A stretch of 13,962 nucleotides of DNA from positions 1-13,962 of the forward strand of contig JANNSG010000127.1 in the NCBI GenBank assembly GCA_031402355.1, read 5' to 3'. Source of the stretch: JACMNW01 sp031402355 (GTDB lineage Bacteria; Pseudomonadota; Alphaproteobacteria; Rhodobacterales; Rhodobacteraceae). The stretch's first letter is position 1; every line of letters starts with the position of its first letter. The notes under the pieces were generated by a model. The model was not told the origin of the DNA and ran no database searches. It saw only the letters and a list, made by a program, of their open reading frames with translations. Below, piece after piece: positions 1 through 6,923 of the stretch. The position numbers and the translations under genes were made by a program.

Positions 1-1686
1 AACGACGCGGAAAGTGATTTCGAGGACCTGTTCGCTTTGGTGGCAAACGGCGATGCCGTCCACGACAGCGCAGATCAGAATTCGGCAACACTGCCGGACC
101 CGGACGACAAGACCGGTCTTGATGAAGCCAACTTACCGGCAATCCTGATCAGCGCGATCTGGCAGCCGACCTTGCAAGAGCCTGTCTTGATTGCGTTGCC
201 AGCGGCCGAGTCTGAGGTAAAGCCAGACTTAGCAAACGCTATCAACCTACAGACCGCGATAGAATACGACTTGGCCGCAAAGACTGATCCAGCCGCAGCA
301 AATGCTGGAACGCATGCCTTTCTTGGCACACAAGATACTCTGCCTGATCAGTTACCAGATCAAGGAAAGCCCGCGCCTGTTGTGGTTGAAGGCGCAGAGT
401 CTTCCCAACCGCCAGAAAACTTGGCCAAGCCCTTTGGCCCAGCGCACGATGTAAGGTCTGTCCGTTCAATCTTAGAGGAATCTGCCAGCCAAACTCAGTC
501 GAGGCACCAGACGCCTCCTCCACACAATAATGACCCATCTGACCTGCCCATCGACACCCTTGCACAGGCTGCAGATGCGCCGAAAGGTGTTTCTGCTGCC
601 AACACGGCTGACCAGCCGTCCGCCGTGCAAAAGCGCCCCGACCCGGAAGAGCAGCGGGGGGCCTTGCCAAAGGCTGGTCTTGCAGCACCTCCCGCACAGA
701 ACCTGTTGATCAGGCAGATGGCGACGGGCGCTTCTTTGCCGGTCGAACACACTGACACGCTTGTAGAATTACCGGAAGACCCCGCAAATCTGCCATCCTC
801 GAAACAGGTCAAGCCAAACCTTCGATGGGGCAATCAGACGATTTCAACCGTCGAAACTGCGTGGCGGCAAAAATGGGGTGGCGAAACCGCCATTGGCACC
901 CCCAATACCGCCGTCACACCCCCAGGCGCGACCGCGCCGATCAACCTTGCGACCAACAGCGAGGGATCACCGCCGGTCTTACCCGGCGCACCGGCAATCG
1001 GACCAGCATATATTGGGATCGGCCCGGACCAAAGCAGACTGGGCGCCGGGGGCGGGCCACCTGCAAGTCATCACGGTGTCACGGAAAACAGGCCGATCCT
1101 TCCATCAAGAAAAGTCGCATCGCAGGCGGAAACCTTTGGGTCGGCGATTGCTGTCTTTCATCTGGCCGCGCAGGATCTGCCATCAGAAGCAATTTCGTTG
1201 GGTTCGGCGGAACTCGGTATCGGTGCGGCAGCGGCAACGACCCTTTCAGCAAACCCGGCAAACCCGCCAACTGGCATCAGTTCGCCGGGCCTGCCCCCAA
1301 ATGTTTCGCCTGCCCTAGTCGAGATGGCGCGCCTGGGCAAACAGGGCCCGTTTGAACTTACGCTTTCGCCAGAGGAATTGGGTCGTCTGACGATTTCAAT
1401 GAAACAGGACGGCGACTTTGTGCATGTCACTGTGCATGCGGACCGCCCGGAAACGCTAGACCTTATGCGCAGGCATTCCCACGAACTGGTGGCGGATCTG
1501 CGTCAGGCCGGCTTTTCAGGTGCGTCCCTGAACTTTGGACAGGGGGGCAAAAGTCCGCAAGGGCAACTCGCCGGTTCACCGCCCGAAGGAAATTCGCCGT
1601 CTGGCACCCAGCCATCCCCCCCAGCAACCAACCCGCCAGGTCTTCACCGCCCCCCCAATGGGGCGGGCGTGGACTTGCGTTTCTGA
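1..1686 (+). CDS. fliK: Flagellar hook-length control protein FliK, 5' end outside window
   Basis: FliK is the secreted molecular ruler that stops hook growth and switches the flagellar export gate to late substrates. The reading frame is open from base 1, so the start lies upstream; the TTG at 37 and GTG at 40 are internal alternatives I do not favour. 561 residues are visible. About 440 residues are low-complexity, rich in Pro, Ala, Gly, Ser and Gln, as expected for the disordered ruler region. The conserved C-terminal hook domain lies at about residues 441-513 of the visible part and carries the family motif LTLSPEELGRL (453-463), then an alternation ending in DLRQAGFSGASLNFG. A Pro/Gly/Ser-rich tail follows. 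flgD starts 13 bases downstream, which supports a flagellar operon. The C-terminal domain makes the family call firm; the N-terminal part alone could not be identified. Confidence 0.86.
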   Translation, partial: NDAESDFEDLFALVANGDAVHDSADQNSATLPDPDDKTGLDEANLPAILISAIWQPTLQEPVLIALPAAESEVKPDLANAINLQTAIEYDLAAKTDPAAANAGTHAFLGTQDTLPDQLPDQGKPAPVVVEGAESSQPPENLAKPFGPAHDVRSVRSILEESASQTQSRHQTPPPHNNDPSDLPIDTLAQAADAPKGVSAANTADQPSAVQKRPDPEEQRGALPKAGLAAPPAQNLLIRQMATGASLPVEHTDTLVELPEDPANLPSSKQVKPNLRWGNQTISTVETAWRQKWGGETAIGTPNTAVTPPGATAPINLATNSEGSPPVLPGAPAIGPAYIGIGPDQSRLGAGGGPPASHHGVTENRPILPSRKVASQAETFGSAIAVFHLAAQDLPSEAISLGSAELGIGAAAATTLSANPANPPTGISSPGLPPNVSPALVEMARLGKQGPFELTLSPEELGRLTISMKQDGDFVHVTVHADRPETLDLMRRHSHELVADLRQAGFSGASLNFGQGGKSPQGQLAGSPPEGNSPSGTQPSPPATNPPGLHRPPNGAGVDLRF

Positions 1687-1699
1687 ACGGAGAGCCCTC

Positions 1700-2350
1700 A
1701 TGGAAATTACCCCTACGACCACTGCCACTGCTTCGGCCCCTACCCCGCCAAAAGCCGCCGCCATCAGTTCCGACTTCAATACATTTCTAAGAATGCTGAC
1801 AACACAGTTGAAGAATCAAGACCCTCTGAAACCGATTGATTCCGCTGATTATGCCGTTCAGTTGGCAACATTCTCGGGGGTCGAGCAGCAGGTAAAAACC
1901 AACCAGTTGCTGGAGGGTCTGATCAGCGCATTCGGCGTTATGGGCATGTCGCAACTCGCGGCCTGGGTGGGGCAGGAAGCGCGGGCTTCTGGCCCGGTAT
2001 GGATGGACGGCAACACCGTCAGCCTGGCCCTGGAACCCAAGGTCGGGGCAGACCGGGCAGTCCTGGTCGTGCGTGATGCGGCCGGCACCATGGTCTCGCG
2101 CGAAGATGTCCCGGCCAATGCGAATTCTTACGAATGGTTTGGCGCAGACATCGAAGGAAATCCCCTGCCAACCGGAAAATACAACCTGTCTCTGGAAAGC
2201 TATTCCGGCGATAGCCTGCTGGGTTCTGGCGAGGTGCAGGCCTATGCCCGCATCATGGAAGCCAAGAACGGCCCGCTTGGCACCACCTTGATACTTGAGG
2301 GCGGCATCGAAGTTGCGGCGACGGATATCACCGCATTGCGCGTCCCATGA
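1700..2350 (+). CDS. flgD: Flagellar hook capping protein FlgD
   Basis: FlgD forms the temporary cap at the tip of the growing hook and is needed for polymerisation of the hook protein FlgE. The 216-residue product has the family's N-terminal signature: FLRMLTTQLKNQDPLKP (29-45) followed by QLATFSGVEQ (54-63). A C-terminal beta-rich part of the FlgD Ig/tudor type follows (about 85-216). The ATG at 1700 is chosen because it follows a purine-rich Shine-Dalgarno sequence (GGAGAG, 1689-1694) and gives a normal N-terminus; the frame stays open upstream into fliK, but those residues belong to no known FlgD. It lies 13 bases after fliK and is probably cotranscribed with it. The TGA ends at 2350, directly against the convergent ubiB stop at 2351, so no separate terminator fits between them. 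Confidence 0.92.
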   Translation: MEITPTTTATASAPTPPKAAAISSDFNTFLRMLTTQLKNQDPLKPIDSADYAVQLATFSGVEQQVKTNQLLEGLISAFGVMGMSQLAAWVGQEARASGPVWMDGNTVSLALEPKVGADRAVLVVRDAAGTMVSREDVPANANSYEWFGADIEGNPLPTGKYNLSLESYSGDSLLGSGEVQAYARIMEAKNGPLGTTLILEGGIEVAATDITALRVP

Positions 2351-3880
2351 TTATAGCTGCGTGCCAACCCAGATTGCCGCTGCCACCAAAACCGCTACTG
2401 CAGCAGTCCATGCCAGCTTTCGTTTGCGCCCCCGCACTTTACGCGGCGTAGGCTTATCTGCTTGTCGGATCAGCGCAGCCTCAACCATCCCCGGCAAACG
2501 TGGCCCGAACCGCGACAGAATGCGTACAGTCTTCATCAGATCGCGCAGCAGCGCCTTCGGGCCGATATTGTCTTTGATATACCCTTCGACAATCGGCTGA
2601 CCGACCTGCCAGATGTTGATATGCGGGTCCAGACTGCGGGCAACGCCTTCTACCACCACCATCGTGCGCTGCAACAAGATCAGCTCGGTCCGGGTTTCCA
2701 TGCCAAATCGTTCGGTCACCTCAAACAAATAGGCCAGCAACCGCGCCATCGAAATGCGGGATGCATCCATGCCAAAAATCGGCTCGCCCACGGCGCGCAA
2801 CGCCCGGGCGAATTCATCAATATCGCGGTCGGCGGGCACATAGCCTGCCTCAAAATGCACCTCGGCGACGCGGCGGTAATCCTTGCGGATGAAGCCAAAC
2901 AGGATTTCTGCATAGACCTTGCGCGTGTATTCATCCAATCGCCCCATGATGCCGAAATCATAAGCAATGATATTGCCGTTGGCAGCCACTTTCAGGTTTC
3001 CCTGATGCATATCAGCGTGGAAATAGCCGTCGCGCAGGGCGTGGCTGAGGAACAGTTGCAACACGCGCGCGGCCAGTGCCTGGCGGTCATGTCCAGCCGC
3101 ATCAATCGCGGCGTTGTCGGCCATATTGGTGCCCTCGGCCCAATCCAGCGTCATCACCCGGCGGCCCGACAGATACCAAACCGGGCGCGGCACCTGAAAG
3201 CCTGCGTCCTTTTCGGTGTTCGCTGCAAATTCTGCTGCGGCAGAGCTTTCAAGCCGAAAGTCCAACTCGCCCAGAACCACGCCTTCGAAATGGGCAATCA
3301 CCTCCATCGGGCGCAGACGCCGGGCCGATGGGGCTAACAAATCAATCACCTTGGCCGCAAAATAGAAGGCGTCAATGTCTTTGCGAAAGGCCTTTTCGAT
3401 GCCCGGACGCAGCACTTTGACGGCCACATCCGCGCCGGTTTCACGCAACTTCGCCCGATGAACCTGCGCAATCGACGCCGCTGCAACAGGGTCTGAAAAT
3501 TCGGAAAAAATCTCATCTACCGGCTGTTCCAGTTCCGCCTCGATCATCTTTTTGGCAATCACAGTCGGGAACGGCGGCAGTTTGTCTTGCAGATATTTCA
3601 ACTGCAACGCCAGATCGTCACCAACTATGTCGGGCCGCGTTGAAAGGATCTGGCCGAACTTGATATAGGCCGGGCCCAACGCCGTCAGCGCCCGTGTGGC
3701 GGGCGGCAGGGCTGGGTCACCCTTCAGACCCAGCCACTTGAACGGCCACCCCAAAACCCGCGCGACGAACCGCAGACGCGGCGGCGCCTTTGAGGCCTCC
3801 AGCACCACACCGATACCACCCGTGCGCTCAAACGTCGCCAGCGTGCGGATCAGCCGCCAGATGTTGTGCGGACCCCGCAC
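2351..3880 (-). CDS. ubiB: UbiB, atypical kinase/ATPase for ubiquinone biosynthesis
   Basis: UbiB belongs to the ABC1/ADCK/UbiB atypical kinase family. It is a membrane-associated ATPase needed for ubiquinone synthesis; older annotations call it 2-polyprenylphenol 6-hydroxylase, but family work favours an accessory ATPase role. The 509-residue protein shows the family KxGQ motif (K74-F-G-Q77), an Ala-rich nucleotide loop (AAASIAQV, 133-140), the invariant Lys in VAVKVLRPG (K155), a catalytic-loop-like HADMHQGN (288-295) and the DFG metal motif (308-310). E. coli has HADMHPGN at the catalytic loop. A single clear C-terminal membrane helix (about 489-505) follows a basic KVRGRKRK stretch. The start is GTG at 3880, one base after the ubiE stop, which gives MRGPHNIWRLIRT, an N-terminus typical of the family. 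It is the second gene of ubiE-ubiB and is probably translated by coupling. Confidence 0.93.
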   Translation of the reverse strand: MRGPHNIWRLIRTLATFERTGGIGVVLEASKAPPRLRFVARVLGWPFKWLGLKGDPALPPATRALTALGPAYIKFGQILSTRPDIVGDDLALQLKYLQDKLPPFPTVIAKKMIEAELEQPVDEIFSEFSDPVAAASIAQVHRAKLRETGADVAVKVLRPGIEKAFRKDIDAFYFAAKVIDLLAPSARRLRPMEVIAHFEGVVLGELDFRLESSAAAEFAANTEKDAGFQVPRPVWYLSGRRVMTLDWAEGTNMADNAAIDAAGHDRQALAARVLQLFLSHALRDGYFHADMHQGNLKVAANGNIIAYDFGIMGRLDEYTRKVYAEILFGFIRKDYRRVAEVHFEAGYVPADRDIDEFARALRAVGEPIFGMDASRISMARLLAYLFEVTERFGMETRTELILLQRTMVVVEGVARSLDPHINIWQVGQPIVEGYIKDNIGPKALLRDLMKTVRILSRFGPRLPGMVEAALIRQADKPTPRKVRGRKRKLAWTAAVAVLVAAAIWVGTQL

Positions 3881-3881
3881 T

Positions 3882-4634
3882 CTACAGCTTCCACCCGGAA
3901 TGAAGGGAGGCCACGCCCATGGTCAGATTGCGGTATTTTACCTGTCCGAAACCGGCCTTGCGGATCATCTCGGAAAAGCGGTCCTGATCCGGAAACTTAC
4001 GAATAGATTCAACTAGATACTGATAGCTGTCGCGATCACCCGCCACCACCTGCCCCATTAAAGGAATGACGTTGAAGGAATATCGATCATAGGCCCATTG
4101 CAGGCCCGCATTGGGGATCTGGCTAAACTCCAGCACCATCAACCGGCCTCCGGGGCGCAAAACACGGTATGCCTCGGACAGCGCATCTTCAATCCGGGTC
4201 ACGTTCCGGATACCAAAGCTGATCGTGTAGACATCGAAGGTATTCGCGGCAAACGGCAGCGCCATCGCGTCGCCAACCACCCAGTCCAGCCGGTCCGCCA
4301 TGCTGTCGGCTTCTGCCCGATGCCGCCCCGCCACTAGCATGGATTTGGTCATATCCAGCACAGTGGCTATAGCCCCCGGCGCGCGTTTCAGAAACCGGAA
4401 CGCCACGTCGCCGGTGCCACCTGCCACATCCAGCAACCGCTGGCCGGCGCGCGGGGCCAGCCAATCCATCATGCCGTCTTTCCAAAGCCTATGCATACCG
4501 CCCGACATCAGATCGTTCATGATGTCGTATTTAGACGCCACGCGGGTGAACACCCCATGCACCATCCCGGCCTTGTCGCCTTCAGGAACAGTCTGAAAGC
4601 CGAAATGCGTGGTGCCCTGCCCGTCGTCCGTCAT
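3882..4634 (-). CDS. ubiE: UbiE, demethylubiquinone/demethylmenaquinone C-methyltransferase
   Basis: UbiE uses S-adenosylmethionine for the C-methylation step of the quinone ring, converting 2-polyprenyl-6-methoxy-1,4-benzoquinol to its methylated form in ubiquinone synthesis. The product has 250 residues, close to E. coli UbiE at 251. UbiE/COQ5 signature 1 is at 36-52 (YDIMNDLMSGGMHRLWK), the SAM-binding glycine loop at 67-79 (LLDVAGGTGDVAF), the acidic post-loop VLDMTKSML at 92-100, and signature 2 at 157-171 (RVLRPGGRLMVLEFS). The ATG at 4634 is chosen; a longer frame runs to a TTG at 4721, but the extra 29 residues do not belong to the family. It ends in TAG at 3882, one base before the GTG of ubiB. 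Transcription should start in the region shared with the divergent mutM. Confidence 0.95.
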   Translation of the reverse strand: MTDDGQGTTHFGFQTVPEGDKAGMVHGVFTRVASKYDIMNDLMSGGMHRLWKDGMMDWLAPRAGQRLLDVAGGTGDVAFRFLKRAPGAIATVLDMTKSMLVAGRHRAEADSMADRLDWVVGDAMALPFAANTFDVYTISFGIRNVTRIEDALSEAYRVLRPGGRLMVLEFSQIPNAGLQWAYDRYSFNVIPLMGQVVAGDRDSYQYLVESIRKFPDQDRFSEMIRKAGFGQVKYRNLTMGVASLHSGWKL

Positions 4635-4796
4635 CGCATACCCGCAAAAATTCCGCAGCTTTGGGGATATATGGAACGCGCCCCCGTGAAAACCACAATA
4701 TGCTATTCTCGCCTGCGGCAAGGCGACCGAATTGCCTTGTGAACCCCGTTCGTTTCTTTTCTTTAGGTTCGATCCGAACAGAGGACGGCCACACCC
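4635..4796. promoter_or_regulatory. Divergent ubiE / mutM upstream region
   Basis: This 162-bp spacer must carry the start signals for ubiE-ubiB (leftward) and mutM (rightward). On the + strand a TTGTGA (4737-4742) sits a normal distance before a weak TCTTTA (4760-4765), a possible mutM promoter. On the minus strand the AT-rich CATATATCC block near 4665-4675 could be a -10 for ubiE, but no good -35 lies at the right distance. The mutM Shine-Dalgarno GAGGA is at 4781-4785. The assignment rests mainly on gene layout. Confidence 0.35.
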
Positions 4797-5648
4797 ATGC
4801 CGGAACTACCCGAAGTTGAAACCGTAAGGCGCGGTCTGCTGCCCGTGATGGAAGGGCGTGTGATCACAAACGCTGCTGTCAACCGCCCTGATCTGCGCTG
4901 GCCGTTTCCTGATGGCATGTCTGATCGGTTGACAGGCAAGCGCGTTCTGTCTTTGCGCCGCAGGTCCAAATACATACTTGCCGATCTCAGCTCGGGCGAG
5001 ACTCTGATTATCCATCTTGGCATGTCGGGCCGCATGCTGATTTCAGGCGCCAGGATCGGTGACTTTCACCATGATCATCCCGCCCCCGCCAAGCACGACC
5101 ATGTTGTGCTGGATATCGAAGGTGGCGCGCGGGTAACGTTCAACGACGCACGCCGGTTCGGATCAATGGACCTGATCACGACAGACCTGGCTGAAACGCA
5201 CCATCTGCTTCGCCATCTTGGGCCAGAACCTATGGGCAACGCTTTTTCCGGCCCCTATCTGGTCGATCGCCTGAAATCCCGCAACACGCCGATCAAATCG
5301 GCGCTGCTGGATCAGGGCATCATCGCCGGTCTTGGCAATATCTACGTTTGCGAAGTGCTGTTTCGCGCCCGCATCAACCCCGCTCGCAAAGCAGGCCAGA
5401 TTGCCGCCTCTCGCATCGCAGGCCTTGTGCCTATCATTCGGGATGTCTTGGAAGGGGCAATTGATGCAGGCGGTTCATCCTTGCGGGATTACCGCCAGAC
5501 AGATGGCGAGCTTGGCTATTTTCAACATGAATTCAAAGTTTATGGCCGCGAAGGCTGCGCCTGCGTCACCCCCGGCTGCCGATCCTTGATAGGGCGGATC
5601 GTCCAGTCTGGACGGTCTTCCTTCTTTTGCCCGACGTGCCAAAGATAG
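4797..5648 (+). CDS. mutM: Formamidopyrimidine-DNA glycosylase (Fpg/MutM)
   Basis: This is a bifunctional base-excision repair enzyme that removes 8-oxoguanine and formamidopyrimidines from DNA and cuts the abasic site by beta,delta-elimination. The N-terminus MPELPEVETVRRGL is diagnostic: after removal of Met, Pro2 is the Schiff-base nucleophile and Glu3 the acid. Lys58 (RSKYILADL) and the HLGMSGRM loop (73-80), which holds the intercalating Met, are present. The helix-two-turn-helix segment includes GLGNIYVCEVLF (178-189). The C-terminal zinc finger uses C256-x4-C261-x16-C278-x2-C281, and Arg273 lies in SGRSSFFCP. The first Cys pair is spaced by four residues, not two as in the E. coli enzyme. 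The protein has 283 residues, slightly longer than E. coli Fpg (269). The ATG at 4797 follows GAGGA by 11 bases. It is transcribed away from ubiE. Confidence 0.97.
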   Translation: MPELPEVETVRRGLLPVMEGRVITNAAVNRPDLRWPFPDGMSDRLTGKRVLSLRRRSKYILADLSSGETLIIHLGMSGRMLISGARIGDFHHDHPAPAKHDHVVLDIEGGARVTFNDARRFGSMDLITTDLAETHHLLRHLGPEPMGNAFSGPYLVDRLKSRNTPIKSALLDQGIIAGLGNIYVCEVLFRARINPARKAGQIAASRIAGLVPIIRDVLEGAIDAGGSSLRDYRQTDGELGYFQHEFKVYGREGCACVTPGCRSLIGRIVQSGRSSFFCPTCQR

Positions 5649-5707
5649 CTTGAACCCTCGGTGCGGCCTGTTAGGACACGATAGATCGTCTTATGAAAGT
5701 CCCCGGC

Positions 5708-6484
5708 ATGGCTTACCAAACCCTGATCGTCAAAACAGAAGACAATGTAGCCCTGATCCAGCTGAACCGGCCGGATGCGCTGAATGCCCTGAACAGCACG
5801 TTGATGGCAGAGCTTGCCCAGGCTCTGACAGCCGCCGATGGTGACGAACAGGTTCGCTGCATGGTGCTGACCGGATCGGAAAAAGCGTTTGCTGCCGGGG
5901 CGGATGTGCGGGAAATGTCCGAAAAAAGTTTCGTTGATGTCTTTACCGACGATCTTTTCGGCGCGGAAACCGCTGCGATTGAAAAGATCCGCAAACCGAT
6001 AATTGCGGCAGTTTCCGGCTTTGCTCTTGGCGGCGGTTGCGAACTGGCCATGATGTGCGATTTCATCATAGCGTCTGAAACCGCTAAATTCGGGCAACCT
6101 GAGATCAACCTTGGCATCATCGCGGGCTTAGGCGGCACCCAGCGCCTGACGCGGTTGGTTGGCAAAGCCAAATCCATGGACATGCATCTGACGGGGCGTT
6201 TCATGGATGCCACCGAGGCGGAACGAAGCGGCCTTGTCAGCCGGATCGTGCCGGTCGAAGATCTGCTGAGCGAGGCAATGACGGCGGCCCGCAAAATAGC
6301 CCAGAAATCTGCCCTGGCGGTTCTTGCGGCCAAAGAGGCGGTCAACCGTGCGCAGGAGACTTCTCTTCGCGAAGGGTTGATGTTTGAGCGCCGCCTTTTT
6401 CACGCACTTTTTGCCACCAACGACCAAAAGGAAGGCATGGCCGCATTCCTTGAAAAACGCCAACCACAGTTTCGCGATAAATGA
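5708..6484 (+). CDS. Enoyl-CoA hydratase (crotonase family)
   Basis: Enoyl-CoA hydratase adds water across the trans-2 double bond of enoyl-CoA in beta-oxidation and related acyl-CoA breakdown. The 258-residue protein is a full-length crotonase-fold enzyme. The CoA/oxyanion segment AFAAGADVREM (60-70) and the second oxyanion loop ALGGGCELAMMCD (106-118) are intact. The two catalytic acids of classical hydratases are present as Glu112 and Glu132 (GQPEINLG), spaced 20 residues like Glu144 and Glu164 of the rat mitochondrial enzyme, so hydratase activity is more likely than an isomerase or dehalogenase role. I chose the ATG at 5708 because MAYQTLIV matches usual family starts and length; an in-frame ATG at 5693 would add five residues. 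Neither has a strong Shine-Dalgarno sequence. It lies 59 bases after mutM and may be partly cotranscribed. Substrate chain length cannot be read from sequence, so no symbol is given. Confidence 0.9.
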   Translation: MAYQTLIVKTEDNVALIQLNRPDALNALNSTLMAELAQALTAADGDEQVRCMVLTGSEKAFAAGADVREMSEKSFVDVFTDDLFGAETAAIEKIRKPIIAAVSGFALGGGCELAMMCDFIIASETAKFGQPEINLGIIAGLGGTQRLTRLVGKAKSMDMHLTGRFMDATEAERSGLVSRIVPVEDLLSEAMTAARKIAQKSALAVLAAKEAVNRAQETSLREGLMFERRLFHALFATNDQKEGMAAFLEKRQPQFRDK

Positions 6485-6508
6485 CCGCCATATTCCGCGC
6501 GTGCCCGG

Positions 6509-6537
6509 TTGACTTGTTGCCGACTCGCCCGTAAAGA
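6509..6537 (+). promoter_or_regulatory. Sigma-70 type promoter of rpsT
   Basis: TTGACT (6509-6514) and TAAAGA (6532-6537) are separated by exactly 17 bases. This is one of the two best promoters in the window. Transcription should begin near 6544, giving an rpsT leader of about 40 bases. The spacer contains GACTC (6522-6526), a GANTC site of the kind methylated by CcrM in alphaproteobacteria. Confidence 0.75.
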
Positions 6538-6583
6538 CCCGACTTCAGATTGACCTTATGCGTAAAGCCGAAAGCCGATATCA

Positions 6584-6859
6584 ATGGCAAACACTTCACA
6601 ATCCAAGAAACGCGCCCGCCAGTCAGAGGCACGTGCCGACGTAAACAAAGCGCGCCGTTCGCGGATCCGCACGTTCCTGCGCAAAGTTGAAGAGGCGCTT
6701 TCCTCAGGCAACCAGGATGCTGCGGCATCGGCGCTGAAGTTGGCGCAGCCGGAACTTGCGCGCGGCATCACAAAGGGTGTGCTGCACAAGAATACCGTGG
6801 CACGGAAGATGTCGCGGCTGACCTCGCGTGTGAAGGCTCTCTCGGCACCCGCCGTCTGA
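6584..6859 (+). CDS. rpsT: 30S ribosomal protein S20
   Basis: S20 is a primary 16S rRNA-binding protein of the small subunit. The 91-residue basic protein begins MANTSQSKKRARQSEARADVNKARRSRIRT and runs as helices rich in Lys, Arg and Ala, with the conserved KGVLHKNTVARKMSRLTSRVKAL (64-86) near the C-terminus. That length and pattern are standard for bacterial S20. The ATG at 6584 has no clear Shine-Dalgarno sequence (only a weak GAAAG upstream), which may leave room for translational control, as known for S20 in E. coli. The gene has its own promoter (6509-6537) and its own terminator (6898-6923), so it is likely monocistronic and highly expressed. Confidence 0.97.
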   Translation: MANTSQSKKRARQSEARADVNKARRSRIRTFLRKVEEALSSGNQDAAASALKLAQPELARGITKGVLHKNTVARKMSRLTSRVKALSAPAV

Positions 6860-6897
6860 TCTTCAAATATGCACTTTGTTTGGCTTGGGGCGCACCT

Positions 6898-6923
6898 GAA
6901 AGGGCTGCGCCCTTTCGCATTTT
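6898..6923 (+). terminator. Intrinsic terminator after rpsT
   Basis: An 8-bp perfect stem, GAAAGGGC (6898-6905) with GCCCTTTC (6909-6916), closes a 3-base TGC loop and is followed by GCATTTT ending at 6923. It lies 39 bases after the rpsT stop. An alternative 7-bp stem GGGCGCA (6888-6894) with TGCGCCC (6906-6912) shares bases and would compete with it. Confidence 0.78.

Noticed and set aside
2462..3337. A 291-codon + strand frame opposite ubiB.
   Set aside because: It is a shadow of ubiB, whose kinase-family motifs are complete on the minus strand.
4635..4721. An N-terminal extension of ubiE to a TTG at 4721.
   Set aside because: The added 29 residues do not resemble UbiE, and the ATG at 4634 gives the normal 250-residue length.
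5678..5689. A small palindrome ACGAT-AG-ATCGT before the enoyl-CoA hydratase gene.
   Set aside because: Five-base arms are common by chance and there is no promoter context to support an operator.
6558..6644. A 28-codon upstream frame (ATG at 6558) that overlaps the start of rpsT in another frame.
   Set aside because: It has no Shine-Dalgarno sequence and its peptide has no recognisable character; the overlap is most likely chance, although it could in principle affect S20 translation.
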